Below are positions 41,685 to 50,776 of a DNA stretch of 64,000 bases, one piece after another. Source of the stretch: Actinomadura sp. K4S16 (lineage in GTDB: Bacteria > Actinomycetota > Actinomycetes > Streptosporangiales > Streptosporangiaceae); the NCBI RefSeq assembly GCF_008327685.1, contig NZ_BDDE01000025.1, positions 124,001 to 188,000 on the forward strand. Direction: 5' to 3'. Position 1 is the first letter of the stretch. Each line of letters opens with the position of its first letter. The notes beneath the pieces are model-generated. The model was not told the DNA's origin. It did no database searches and saw only the letters and a program-made list of their open reading frames with translations. The position numbers and the translations under genes are program-made.

Positions 41685-43844
41685 ATGGATCTGCCGAAGC
41701 CGCTGCTGGACCCGCCGTGGGCGCGCAAACCGGCCTCCCCGCCCTCCGGCGACGAGCCGGTCATCGTCCCCGGCCTGGCGGCGCCGGACGGCCGCCAGGT
41801 GGTCTGGGCGCCCGGCGAGCGCGAGGAATGGGCCGCGGTCCGCCCCTTTGGGGCATGGCAGGACGGCGAGTGGGAGCAGGCCGCTGAGGAGTTCCGCGAC
41901 GGGCGGATGGGCTACGAGCCCACCCGGGCGGGTTTCCTCGCGCAGGCGCCCGAGCATCTCGCCCGGCCGCTGCTGGACAAGTGGGAGCCCCACGTGACGT
42001 GGGACTTCGACCATTCCCTCAAACCGATCGTGGCGCGGTTCGAGACCGCGGCCTGGGACGTGGCGGTCCGGCTGGCGAAGCAGAACCCCTTCGGGACGGG
42101 CCCGGTCGTGCTGCCGTTCCTGTCCGCCGACGTGGCCCGGCTGGTCGCCGACTGGCTCTACCGGCTGAAGTCGGCGCAGGAGCTCGCGCACGCGTGGTTC
42201 GAGCGGCACGGCCTGGCCGCCGTCCCGTACCTGGTGCCGGACGCGCTGGGCAAGCGCGTCGGGCCGCGCCGGGGCGCGGTGAAGGCCCTGCGGACCATCG
42301 AGGGGGACGTCGTGGCGGCGGCCCGCGTCCACGGGGACGAGGCGGCCGAGGCGGTCGCGCGGCTCCTCGCCGCCGCGCCGCCCGTCGCAGCGCCCGTCGA
42401 ACCTCCGGTGAGGGCTCCGTCCCTCCCGAGGTGGCTCGACGCCGACGCGCTTCCGCGCCCGGTCCTGCGGGACGGCGGAGAGTTGCCGCGCGACGCCGCC
42501 CGCACCCTGCTGCTCGCCCTGACGGTGAGCCCGGGCGGACGCCTCGACGCGACCGGCGTGGTGGACGCCGCCGCCGAGGTCTGCGAGCCGGAGTCGCTGA
42601 CCGCGTTCGCGTGGGCGCTGTTCGAGGCGTGGCAGGCGGCGCGCATGCCGAACCGCAGCGGGTTCGTGCTGGCGGCCCTCGGGCGCTTCGGCGACGACGG
42701 GACCGTCCGCCGGCTCACGCCGATGGTCAAGGAGTGGCCGGGGCGGAGCGGCGGCTACAGCAGCGCCGTCCAGGGCCTCGACGCGCTGGCGGCCATCGGT
42801 ACCGACGTCGCCCTGACGCACCTCAGCGGCATCGCGCAGAAGTCGCGGTACAAGGGGCTGCGCGGCGAGGCGCAGCGGAGGCTGGCCCAGATCGCGGAGC
42901 GGCGCGGCCTGACCGCGGAGCAGCTCGCCGACCGGCTCGTGCCCGACTTCGGCCTGGACGCGGACGGGACCCTGACGCTCGACTACGGTCCGCGCCGCTT
43001 CGTCGTCGGGTTCGACGAGCAGCTCAAGCCGCAGGTGTCGGACGAGAGCGGGGTGCGCCGCAAGGCGCTGCCGAAACCCGGCGCGAAGGACGACCCCGAG
43101 CCGGCCGCGGCCGCCTACCGGCGCTTCGCGGAGCTGAGGAAGGACGCCCGCGCGGTCGCGTCCACGGAGGTGGCCCGGCTGGAGGCCGCCATGGTCGCGG
43201 GCCGCGAATGGTCGCACGCCGAGTTCGGCGAGTTCGCCGTCGCGCACCCGCTGATGCGGCACCTCGCCCGGCGGCTGGTCTGGCTGAGCGGCGGCCTGGC
43301 GTTCCGGATCGCCGAGGACGGCACGTTCGCCGACCTGAACGACGAGCCCGTCGAGCCCGACCCTGCGGCGGGCGTCCGCATCGCCCATCCGGTGCTGCTG
43401 GGCGAGTCCCTGGCCGCGTGGTCGCAGGTGTTCGCCGACTACGAGATCCTCCAGCCGTTCCCGCAGCTCGGACGGCCCGTCCACGCGCTCGCCGACGGCG
43501 AGGGGGACGGCGGCAGGCTCGAACGCTTCGAGGGTGCGGCCGTCCCGACCGGCAGGTTCCTCGGCCTCACCCGGACGGCGTGGAAGCGCGGCGCCCCGCA
43601 GGACAACGGCATCGAGCACTGGATCTCCTGCACGCTCGCGCCGGGCGTCACCGTCGTGGTCGACCTGGACCCCGGGATCGCGGTGGGCCTCGTCGACCTG
43701 AACCCCGTCCAGACGATCGAGCGGGTCTGGATCGGCCGGGCGCCCGGCGACCCGTCCAGCATGATCGCGAACGGGCTCGCCGGTGTGGACCCGGTCCTGG
43801 TCTCCGAGCTCCTCGCCGACCTGACGGCCCTCACCGCGTCTTAG
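41685..43844 (+). CDS. DUF4132 domain protein 2, short paralogue
   Basis: 719 residues. Aligns with residue 390 onward of gene 1 (both begin this part with LLxDPPWxR and a WAPGER/WEPGER motif) and lacks the N-terminal HEAT-like 400 residues. Core and C-terminal motifs (LVPDFGLDADG, FDEQLKPQVSDE, YEILQPFPQLGRP) are all present, so it is a complete short form rather than a broken gene: ATG 41685 is close to the preceding stop. Co-transcribed with gene 1. Converges with the TPR gene with a 4-nt overlap. Confidence 0.88.
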   Translation: MDLPKPLLDPPWARKPASPPSGDEPVIVPGLAAPDGRQVVWAPGEREEWAAVRPFGAWQDGEWEQAAEEFRDGRMGYEPTRAGFLAQAPEHLARPLLDKWEPHVTWDFDHSLKPIVARFETAAWDVAVRLAKQNPFGTGPVVLPFLSADVARLVADWLYRLKSAQELAHAWFERHGLAAVPYLVPDALGKRVGPRRGAVKALRTIEGDVVAAARVHGDEAAEAVARLLAAAPPVAAPVEPPVRAPSLPRWLDADALPRPVLRDGGELPRDAARTLLLALTVSPGGRLDATGVVDAAAEVCEPESLTAFAWALFEAWQAARMPNRSGFVLAALGRFGDDGTVRRLTPMVKEWPGRSGGYSSAVQGLDALAAIGTDVALTHLSGIAQKSRYKGLRGEAQRRLAQIAERRGLTAEQLADRLVPDFGLDADGTLTLDYGPRRFVVGFDEQLKPQVSDESGVRRKALPKPGAKDDPEPAAAAYRRFAELRKDARAVASTEVARLEAAMVAGREWSHAEFGEFAVAHPLMRHLARRLVWLSGGLAFRIAEDGTFADLNDEPVEPDPAAGVRIAHPVLLGESLAAWSQVFADYEILQPFPQLGRPVHALADGEGDGGRLERFEGAAVPTGRFLGLTRTAWKRGAPQDNGIEHWISCTLAPGVTVVVDLDPGIAVGLVDLNPVQTIERVWIGRAPGDPSSMIANGLAGVDPVLVSELLADLTALTAS
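42915..43009 (+). repeat. 95-bp block identical to 40717-40811 (second copy)
   Basis: See first copy; direct repeat 2.2 kb apart, so recombination could delete or fuse the two genes. Confidence 0.85.
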
Positions 43845-45091
43845 GCGAAACGGCTGCTGGGCACCGGGCCGGGGGAGTGCACCATGTACCTCGGCCCGGC
43901 GAGCCAGTGGCCGGCGACCGCCCGGACGAAGCCCGCCAGGCGCTCGTCGGGGTCCGGCGGCGCGTCGCCGTCGCCGGCCTCCGGCGCGGGGTCGGCGGCG
44001 ACGATCTCGGCGGCCAGCTCCTCCTCGGGGCGCTCGTCCTCCGGGGCCCGCTCCGGCTCGCCGCCCGGCGAGAACCGCAGCTGCTCGCCCCACGGCGACA
44101 CCACGACCTGGTGCAGGAACCCGGCGACGTCGGCGCTCACCGCGGGCGGGTCGGTCCAGCAGGACGCGTGCTCGAACAGCACCTGCCCTTCGGCCCGCTC
44201 GTGCAGGCCGCCGGGGTCCGTCTCGTTCAGGTCGTAGGCGACCACGAGCGCGCCGGGGCGGTCCGGGGCGAACGGCTCGGCGGGCAGCCCGAACAGCCGC
44301 GCCGCCGCCAGGCCCAGGATGCGGCTCGACCGGCCGGGCAGCAGGCCGACCGACGTGGGGCGCCGCCCCGCCGCGTCCAGGACGAGCCGCAGCCGGTCGA
44401 GGGTCCGCCTGCACGTGGCGAAGCTGTCGGAGGTGTAGGCGAAACGGCCCGTCATGCCGTCCTCGAACCCGTACGGGGAGATCGTGGCGAGGACGGAGCC
44501 GCCGAGCGCGAAGTGCCAGCCGCGCAGGTCCCGGGAGTCGAGCGGGCTCACGGCCCGGGCCGCCGCCGCCCGGGAGAGCATCCGCGCGAGCCGGTCGTTG
44601 GCCAGGCCCCACTGCTCGTCCGGCGCGGGCAGCCGTGCCGCCTCGCGGGCGGCCCGGTCGAGGTCCCCGGAGAACAGCGCGTTGTAGGCCAGCAGGTACC
44701 GGGAGGGCCACGGGTCCAGCGCGTCCACGTGCGGTTCCAGGGCGGCGACGGCCTCGGCGTTCCGGTTCTCGCGTTCCAGCGCCGACACGAGTTCCGCCAG
44801 CAGGGCGGGCTCGCCCGGCATCATCTCCAGCGCGCGCCGCAGCGCCGGGACGGCCAGGAAGGCGACGCCGCGCTCGATGCAGGCGTAGCCGAAGTCGTAG
44901 AGCTGCTGCGGCTCCTGCCGGGCGGCCAGCGCCGCGGCGGCCTCGCGCATGTCGTCGAAGCCGGACACCGCCGCCGCGCCCTCCATGAGCCGCGCGACCT
45001 CGGCGGGCTCCATGGCGTCGGCGTTGAACCGCAGATGCCGGATCAGGCCGGAGATGTCGCCGCTTTCCAGGAGTTCCCGCGCTTCGCTCAT
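43841..45091 (-). CDS. TPR-like helical protein linked to the DUF4132 genes
   Basis: 416 residues. N-terminal half has TPR-like helix pairs (FLAVPALRRALEMMPGEPALLAELVSALERENRNAEAVAAL is the clearest, read in two pieces), the C-terminal half is a mixed alpha/beta domain with GGSVLATISPYGFEDG and ALVVAYDLNETDPGGL and an acidic 30-residue low-complexity insert. I know no named family. TAGCGT stands 8 nt before the ATG (leaderless), the same layout as the DUF4132 genes. Overlaps the stop of DUF4132 gene 2 by 4 nt (convergent). Likely a partner of the system by position. Confidence 0.75.
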   Translation of the reverse strand: MSEARELLESGDISGLIRHLRFNADAMEPAEVARLMEGAAAVSGFDDMREAAAALAARQEPQQLYDFGYACIERGVAFLAVPALRRALEMMPGEPALLAELVSALERENRNAEAVAALEPHVDALDPWPSRYLLAYNALFSGDLDRAAREAARLPAPDEQWGLANDRLARMLSRAAAARAVSPLDSRDLRGWHFALGGSVLATISPYGFEDGMTGRFAYTSDSFATCRRTLDRLRLVLDAAGRRPTSVGLLPGRSSRILGLAAARLFGLPAEPFAPDRPGALVVAYDLNETDPGGLHERAEGQVLFEHASCWTDPPAVSADVAGFLHQVVVSPWGEQLRFSPGGEPERAPEDERPEEELAAEIVAADPAPEAGDGDAPPDPDERLAGFVRAVAGHWLAGPRYMVHSPGPVPSSRFA

Positions 45092-45139
45092 GGGCCGCCA
45101 CGCTAGCGGCGGGCGCCCGCGCCGATCATCCGGTTTTCC

Positions 45140-46249
45140 CTACTCGGTCGCCGCCAGCGCCCGCAGGACGTCCGCGACCAGGTCGCGGGTGTCCTCGATG
45201 CCGGCGGACAGGCGCACGAAGCCGGGCGGCACGGCGTCGCCGCCCCACCGGCCGCGCCGCTCCGCGGAGCTCTGCACGCTGCCGAAACTGGTGGCCTGCA
45301 TGACGAGCCGCAGGGAGCCGAGGAACCGCTCGGCGGACGCCTCGTCCCTCAGCGCGAACGACACGACGCAGCCGAACCGCCGCATCTGCCGGGCCGCGAC
45401 CTCGTGCGCCGGGTCGTCCGGCAGCCCCGGATACCTGAGCCCGGACACCAGCGGGTGCCCCCGCAGCGCCTCGGCCACGGCCAGCGCGTTGGCCGTCTGC
45501 CGGTCCAGCCGCAACTGGAGCGTGGCGAGCGACCGGTGCGCCAGCCACGCCTCCATCGGCCCGGGAATGGCGCCGACGGTCTTGCGCCAGAACCGGACCG
45601 CGTCCGCCAGCTCCGGGTCGCGGGTCGCGACATGCCCGAGCAGCAGGTCGCCGTGCCCGCTCATCGACTTGGTGTCGCTGGCGACGGAGAAGTCGGCCCC
45701 GAGGTCCAGGGGCCGCTGCCCGAGCGGAGTGGCGAGGGTGTTGTCCACGGCCACGAGCGCGCCCGCCCGGTGCGCTGCGTCGACGATCCGCCTGACGTCG
45801 CACACGTCCAGGCTCGGATTGGTCGGGGTCTCCAGCCAGACCAGCCGCGCCCCCTCCAGCAGCCCGAGCTGTACGTCGCCCGCCGTCGGCGCCATCCGGA
45901 CCACGGCCCCGTAGGACTCCAGCCGCTCCTTCAGGGCCCGGGCCGTGTAGTAGCAGTCGTCGGGCATGACCACGACGTCGCCAGAGCCGGTCTGCGACAG
46001 CAGCACACTTGCGACCGCCGCCATCCCCGACGAGAACGAGACGACCTCCGCGCCGCCCTCCAGCTCGCCGACCGCCCGTTCGAGCCGCGTCCACGTCGGG
46101 TTGGAGTCGCGCCCGTAGGTGTAGGGGCCGACCGCCTCCCCGGCCAGGTGGTAGTGCGCCGCGAACACGGGCCCGGGCAGCGCGGGGGCGAAGTTCTCCG
46201 CCTCCGGCCGCCCGGCGCCCACGGCCAGCGTCCCGTCCCCGATCTCCAC
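45140..46249 (-). CDS. Cystathionine gamma-lyase / gamma-synthase family PLP enzyme
   Basis: 369 residues. PLP Lys in ASDTKSMSGHGD, TYGRDSNPTWTRLE, SFSSGMAAVASVL, WLETPTNPSLDVCDV, DNTLATPLGQRPL and C-terminal RLSAGIEDTRDLVADVLRAL are all signature segments of the Cys/Met metabolism enzymes. It cleaves or forms C-S bonds in cystathionine-type substrates; the exact reaction is not decided by sequence. GTG 46249 has AAAGGAG six bases upstream; ATG 46333 is in frame but lies before the conserved part. Between TPR genes, so it may share transcripts. Confidence 0.92.
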   Translation of the reverse strand: MEIGDGTLAVGAGRPEAENFAPALPGPVFAAHYHLAGEAVGPYTYGRDSNPTWTRLERAVGELEGGAEVVSFSSGMAAVASVLLSQTGSGDVVVMPDDCYYTARALKERLESYGAVVRMAPTAGDVQLGLLEGARLVWLETPTNPSLDVCDVRRIVDAAHRAGALVAVDNTLATPLGQRPLDLGADFSVASDTKSMSGHGDLLLGHVATRDPELADAVRFWRKTVGAIPGPMEAWLAHRSLATLQLRLDRQTANALAVAEALRGHPLVSGLRYPGLPDDPAHEVAARQMRRFGCVVSFALRDEASAERFLGSLRLVMQATSFGSVQSSAERRGRWGGDAVPPGFVRLSAGIEDTRDLVADVLRALAATE

Positions 46250-46352
46250 GCGCGCTCCTTTCCCGCAGGTCCGGCCCCCATCGTCCCACCCACGGGTCCG
46301 CGAGCGTGTTTCATGCGGGGACGATCCCCTCACACCCCCCGGTTCGCTTCGC

Positions 46353-47252
46353 TCAGGAGTTGCGCAGGGAGTCGGCGATACCGCGTGCCCTTTCCGACTC
46401 CTCGATGCGGCCCAGCCGCTCCAGGGCGTAGGACTTGTTGTAGTGGTCGTTCCAGGAGTCGGGGCCGTTGTCGATGGCGTAGTCGATGACGGGCAGGGCC
46501 TCCGCGTAGCGGCCGAGCTTGACGAGCGCCGCGCCCTTGACGCTGTGGGCCGAGGCGAGGTCGTAGCGTCCCGCGCCGACGGCGCTCCCGGAGGTGAGGA
46601 GGGCGATGGCGCGGTCCACCGCGGCCAGCGCCTCCGCGTCCCGGCCGCCGTCCATGAGGATGATCGCCCGGTTGATCTGCGGCGCGGCGTAGCCGGGCCG
46701 CAGGGCGATCGCCTGGTCGTAGGCGGCGATCGCCTCGGCGGGACGCTCCATCCGCAGGAACGTCCCGGCCCGCTCGACGTGCGCGAGCGCGTCGGACGGA
46801 TTGAGTTGGAGCGCCTGGTCGAAGGCGGCCAGGGCCTCGGCGTGCCGCCCCGTCCCGCTGAGGGCGATGCCGCGCACCCGGTGCGCCTCGGCGTACTCGG
46901 GGCGGAGCCGGACGGCCTCGTCCAGCTCGGGCAGGGCGTCCTGGAACCGGCCGGACTCCATGAGGCGCACGGCCTGGGCGTGGTGCTGGGCCGCGGCCGG
47001 CCGGGGGCGGCCGCTCATCTGCTCCAGCCTCGCGCCGGAGACGAGCTTGCCTCCGCAGGACGTGCAGCGCGGAGCGCGGAAGCGGGAGCCGGGCTCGTGG
47101 CACCGGTCGCAGAAGTTGCTGCCGCAGAAGTCGCAGATCATGAACTCGATCGCGAACCCGTCAGGGTCCTGCCGCGCCACCGGGTTGCCGCCCGGCACCT
47201 TCGACACCGAGATGAGCCGCGTGCACGCCCAACCCGAACAGCTGAGAAGCAT
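46353..47252 (-). CDS. TPR protein with N-terminal Cys cluster
   Basis: 299 residues. Residues about 39-70 contain CDFCGSNFCDRCHEPGS and CTSCGG, five to six cysteines arranged like a treble-clef or double ribbon, and a CSGWAC pair lies at the N-terminus. From about 85 there are four to five TPR units (for example AQAVRLMESGRFQDALPELDEA, ALAAFDQALQLNPSDALA). GGGAGCG precedes the ATG. It is 16 nt downstream of the giant kinase, so the two are an operon; the Cys/TPR part may be a scaffold for it. Confidence 0.85.
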   Translation of the reverse strand: MLLSCSGWACTRLISVSKVPGGNPVARQDPDGFAIEFMICDFCGSNFCDRCHEPGSRFRAPRCTSCGGKLVSGARLEQMSGRPRPAAAQHHAQAVRLMESGRFQDALPELDEAVRLRPEYAEAHRVRGIALSGTGRHAEALAAFDQALQLNPSDALAHVERAGTFLRMERPAEAIAAYDQAIALRPGYAAPQINRAIILMDGGRDAEALAAVDRAIALLTSGSAVGAGRYDLASAHSVKGAALVKLGRYAEALPVIDYAIDNGPDSWNDHYNKSYALERLGRIEESERARGIADSLRNS

Positions 47253-47268
47253 GGTCGCTCCCGTTCCC

Positions 47269-50200
47269 TTAGTGTGCGTAATCCCAGTCGAGTTCCCAGA
47301 CGCGCATACCGTGGTCCCGGGTTCGCGTGATCGCGATCCGGGTGTCGGCGCTGAGGCCGACCCACTCGATCGCGGTGGTGTCCGCGCCGAACGCGTGCAG
47401 GCAGCGGCCGGCGGGCAGGTCCCATACCCGCACCGTCCCGTCCGCTTCGCCGGACACCGCGAACCTGCCGTCGGTGGCGGGGGCGAGGCAGACGGTCGAA
47501 TCCGACAGGCGGTGCAGGAGGCGCCCGGCGCGCACGTCGAAGACCCGCAGGGCGCGCCCGGGGCCGACGGCGGCGGCGATCCCGCCGTCCGCGCTCACCT
47601 CGATCGCCGCGAGCTGCTCGGACGGGCCCCGGACGTAGCCGGTGGCCTCGCCGGTCGTGCCGTCCGCCGTCCACAGCGTCCCGACCGTGTGCCCGCAGGA
47701 CACGACGGTGCGGCCGTCGCCGCTCATGGCGGCGGGCGTCTGGCCGGGCAGGATGTGGCGGCGCTCCCCGTCCAGCTCCCACAGCGTCACGATCCGCTGG
47801 AAGTCGCCCACGAGCAGGGTCCGGCCGCCCTGCCCGAACCCGACCTTGAACACGATCCCGTCGTGGCCCTTGAGGACGTGCCTGCGCCTGCCCTTGGCCA
47901 GGTCCCAGACGCGGACGGTGCCGCTCTCGTCGCCGGACGCGGCGAGCCGCCCGTCCGGGCTCACCGCCAGCGCCCTGACCTCGGCGCGGTGTCCGCCGAA
48001 CACGTGGACGCAGGAGCCGGACGCCACGTCCCACACCCGGACCTTCCCGTCGCTTGCGCCCGTCAGCAGCCGGGTCCCGTCGGGAGTGAAGGCCGCCGCG
48101 CCGACCGACGTCCCGCCGACGTGGAGGGTGCGGAGGTGCTCGCCGGTCTCGACGTCCACCAGCCACACTTCGGACCAGCCGCCGAACCGCACGGCGAGGA
48201 CGCCGCCGCGGCTCAGTGCGGTCCCGCCGTCCGCGCGGCCCCCGGTGTCCGGGAGGGCACGCACCTCCCAGGCGCCCAGGACCGCCGTGGGGCGTCCGTG
48301 CCGTCCGGCGGCCCGCCACAGGTCGAGCAGCTCGCGGTTGCGCTCGTGGCCGGGGACGCTCCGCGCGGCGCGGATCTCCGCCGCGGCCCGCGCCCAGTCG
48401 CCGCGCTCGGCGTGCCCGCGGGCGCGGGCGGCGGCGAGGGCGGCGGTGTCCGCCTCGCGCGCGAGCTCCGCCGCCCCGCGCGGCCGGGCGTGGCTCCACG
48501 GCGCGCGCGGCCCGGCGGGCCCGAGCCGCCAGGCGTGGACGGTCCGTCCCGCCGCGGTGAGCCCCACGCGCCCGTCGGCGCTCAGCACGGGCGCGGTCAG
48601 GGAGCCGCCGTCGCCGGGCAGGGTGCGCAGGCAGCGGCCCTCGTCCAGGTCCCACAGCTGGAGGCCGCCGGTCAGCGCCCGCGACCCGTCGCCGCTGACC
48701 CCGAACCGCGCGCCCCGGCCGACGGGGAAGCGGACCGTCCGCAGCGGCAGGCCCGCGAGAGGGTCCACCAGCCGCTGCTCGGTGTCCGACACGGCCAGCG
48801 CCACGCGCCCGCCGGGGCCGAGCGCGACGGTCGCCCCCGGCAGCGGCATCGTGCGCACCAGGCCGCCGGTTCCGGTCTCCCAGACGCGGAGCCGCATCGT
48901 CGTCGGCTCCCACTTCACGATGTGCGCGCCGTCGCCCGTCACCGCGACGGCGGTCCCGTGGCCGCGGCCGAGGTCCTGCTCGTTCTGGAGCGCGTGCACG
49001 CACCGTCCGCCGAGCGTGGCCCACACGCGGACGGTCCCGCCCTCGGTGGCCGACACCAGCAGCGAGCCGTCCTCGGAGAAACCGAGTGAGGCGACCCTGC
49101 TGGGATGGTCCTCGAACCGGTGCAGGACGCGCCCCGCGCGGACGTCCCACAGAAGGAGGGCGCCGTCCGCGCCGGCCGAGGCCATGAACCGGCCGCAGGG
49201 GCTCAGCGCGACGGCGCCCACCCCGCCGGCGAGCCCGCCCGGATGCGCCGGCAGCGTGTGGAGGCAGCGCCCGGAGGCGAGGTCCCAGAGCCGGACGGTG
49301 CCGCCTTCGGAGCCCGGCGGGGGACTGGACGAGTCGTCCCGCCCGCCGCTCACCGCCATGGCCGCGCCCGGGCCGAGCGCGAGCGCGTTGACGCCGTTGG
49401 CGTGCCCTTCCAGGACGACCGGCGGCCCTGGTGCGCGCAGGCGCCGGGCGCGTTCCAGCGCGGCGGCGGGCTCGGGGGCGTGCGGCGCCCGCCGGACCGC
49501 CGCCTCAAGGAACGCCGTCGCCTCGGCCGGGTCGCCGCGCTCCAGGTGGACGAGGCCGAGCAGGTGGTCGCCGACCCAGTCGCCGTCGTGCGTCGCGCGG
49601 ACCGCCTCCAGCTCGGCGAGCAGCTCGGCGTCGGTCAGCCGCCCCGCGCGCCAGCGGTGCAGGCCCCGGTCGAACACCGCGTGCGGGTTGTGCGGATCGG
49701 TCTCCAGGGCCCGCTCCCACAGCGCCTCCGCCTCGGCGGGGTGCCCGAGGTCGAGCATGGACAGCGCCTGGTTCGACAGGCCGTCGGCGAGCAGCGTGGC
49801 GGGACGGGGCCGGGCCCGCGGGTACGGGACGCCGGCGACCTGCGCGTAGACGGCGGCGAGCGCGTCCGCCAGCTCGTCCATCCGGTCCGGCCGCGCGGCC
49901 GGGTCGGGCCGGAAGCACGCGCCCAGCAGGGCGGTCAGATCCGGCGGCAGGCCGGTCGCCCGCGCCGCGAACTCCTCGAACGCCCGCCCGCCCAGCGCGC
50001 CGAACCGGACCGGCGGGCCCCCGGTGAACATCGACAGGACGCTGAGCGCCCACGACCACACGTCGGTCGCGCGGGTGAGCGGCGTCCGGCGGCCCTCCGC
50101 CGCGAGCGCCTGCTCGGGCGAGCAGTACGCCGGGGTCAGCCCGGCGAAGCTGACCAGCGGGTCGGCGTCGGGGCGCCGCACGCCGTCCTCGCCCGCCCGG

Positions 50201-50727
50201 ACGCGGGCCTTCGCCAGGCCGAAGTCGGTCACCTTGGCGGTCCCGTCCCGCGTGAGCATCACGTTGCCGGGCTTGACGTCCTGGTGGACGAGGCCGCTGC
50301 GGTGCGCGTGGTCCAGCCCCCAGGCGAACTGGATCGCGACGTCGATGATCCGGGCCGTCGCGCGCCGCGGGTCGGGGTCGCGGAGCCGGCCGTCCCGGAC
50401 CGCGTCCGCGAGGCTGCCCCCGTCCACCCACTCGGCGAACACCCCGAGCAGCGGGTCGAGCCGGCGTACGTAGGCGCAGCTCACCGTGTGCGGGTGCAGG
50501 CCGAGCCCGACCCAGGTCCCCGCCTCGTCCTCGAACGCGCGCAGGTCGTCCGGCGATCCCACCAGCTCCGGACGGGGCACCTTCATCGCCAGCTCGGCGT
50601 CCCAGCCGCGGTGCCGCACCCGGTAGACCAGGCCCATCCCGCCGCTCGCCACCACGTCGAGGACCTCGTAGAGGTCGAGCACGACGTCGCCGCGCCGCCA
50701 CGTCCGCGCGCCCCCAGAGTCGATCAT
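47269..50727 (-). CDS. Giant Ser/Thr kinase with TPR and WD40 propellers
   Basis: 1152 residues, no transmembrane helix seen. Kinase domain about 20-300: SGGMGLVYRVRH, Lys in ELAMKVPRP, catalytic loop LVHQDVKPGNVML (HQD instead of HRD), DFGLAKAR, a Pro/Ala linker; then TPR-like repeats about 320-430 (ALSMLDLGHPAEAEALWERAL); then from about 440 two runs of WD40 repeats with GGTVRLWDLASG, DGTVRVWDLPAGR and similar endings, about 12-14 blades. This builds a soluble signalling scaffold. TAGGAT lies 7 nt before the ATG (leaderless). Shares a 49-bp divergent promoter region with DUF4132 gene 3 and an operon with the Cys-TPR gene. Confidence 0.92.
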   Translation of the reverse strand: MIDSGGARTWRRGDVVLDLYEVLDVVASGGMGLVYRVRHRGWDAELAMKVPRPELVGSPDDLRAFEDEAGTWVGLGLHPHTVSCAYVRRLDPLLGVFAEWVDGGSLADAVRDGRLRDPDPRRATARIIDVAIQFAWGLDHAHRSGLVHQDVKPGNVMLTRDGTAKVTDFGLAKARVRAGEDGVRRPDADPLVSFAGLTPAYCSPEQALAAEGRRTPLTRATDVWSWALSVLSMFTGGPPVRFGALGGRAFEEFAARATGLPPDLTALLGACFRPDPAARPDRMDELADALAAVYAQVAGVPYPRARPRPATLLADGLSNQALSMLDLGHPAEAEALWERALETDPHNPHAVFDRGLHRWRAGRLTDAELLAELEAVRATHDGDWVGDHLLGLVHLERGDPAEATAFLEAAVRRAPHAPEPAAALERARRLRAPGPPVVLEGHANGVNALALGPGAAMAVSGGRDDSSSPPPGSEGGTVRLWDLASGRCLHTLPAHPGGLAGGVGAVALSPCGRFMASAGADGALLLWDVRAGRVLHRFEDHPSRVASLGFSEDGSLLVSATEGGTVRVWATLGGRCVHALQNEQDLGRGHGTAVAVTGDGAHIVKWEPTTMRLRVWETGTGGLVRTMPLPGATVALGPGGRVALAVSDTEQRLVDPLAGLPLRTVRFPVGRGARFGVSGDGSRALTGGLQLWDLDEGRCLRTLPGDGGSLTAPVLSADGRVGLTAAGRTVHAWRLGPAGPRAPWSHARPRGAAELAREADTAALAAARARGHAERGDWARAAAEIRAARSVPGHERNRELLDLWRAAGRHGRPTAVLGAWEVRALPDTGGRADGGTALSRGGVLAVRFGGWSEVWLVDVETGEHLRTLHVGGTSVGAAAFTPDGTRLLTGASDGKVRVWDVASGSCVHVFGGHRAEVRALAVSPDGRLAASGDESGTVRVWDLAKGRRRHVLKGHDGIVFKVGFGQGGRTLLVGDFQRIVTLWELDGERRHILPGQTPAAMSGDGRTVVSCGHTVGTLWTADGTTGEATGYVRGPSEQLAAIEVSADGGIAAAVGPGRALRVFDVRAGRLLHRLSDSTVCLAPATDGRFAVSGEADGTVRVWDLPAGRCLHAFGADTTAIEWVGLSADTRIAITRTRDHGMRVWELDWDYAH

Positions 50728-50745
50728 TTCCCGGATCCTACGGAT

Positions 50746-50768
50746 TTGTCGGCGCGCCCCTCTACGGT
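50746..50768 (+). promoter_or_regulatory. Conserved spaced promoter element of DUF4132 gene 3
   Basis: TTGTCG (50746-50751), 11 nt, TACGGT (50763-50768), 8 nt, ATG 50777; the same arrangement as at DUF4132 gene 1. On the minus strand TAGGAT for the kinase gene lies in the same 49-bp gap, so both promoters overlap. Confidence 0.6.
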
Positions 50769-50776
50769 TGGGCGGC

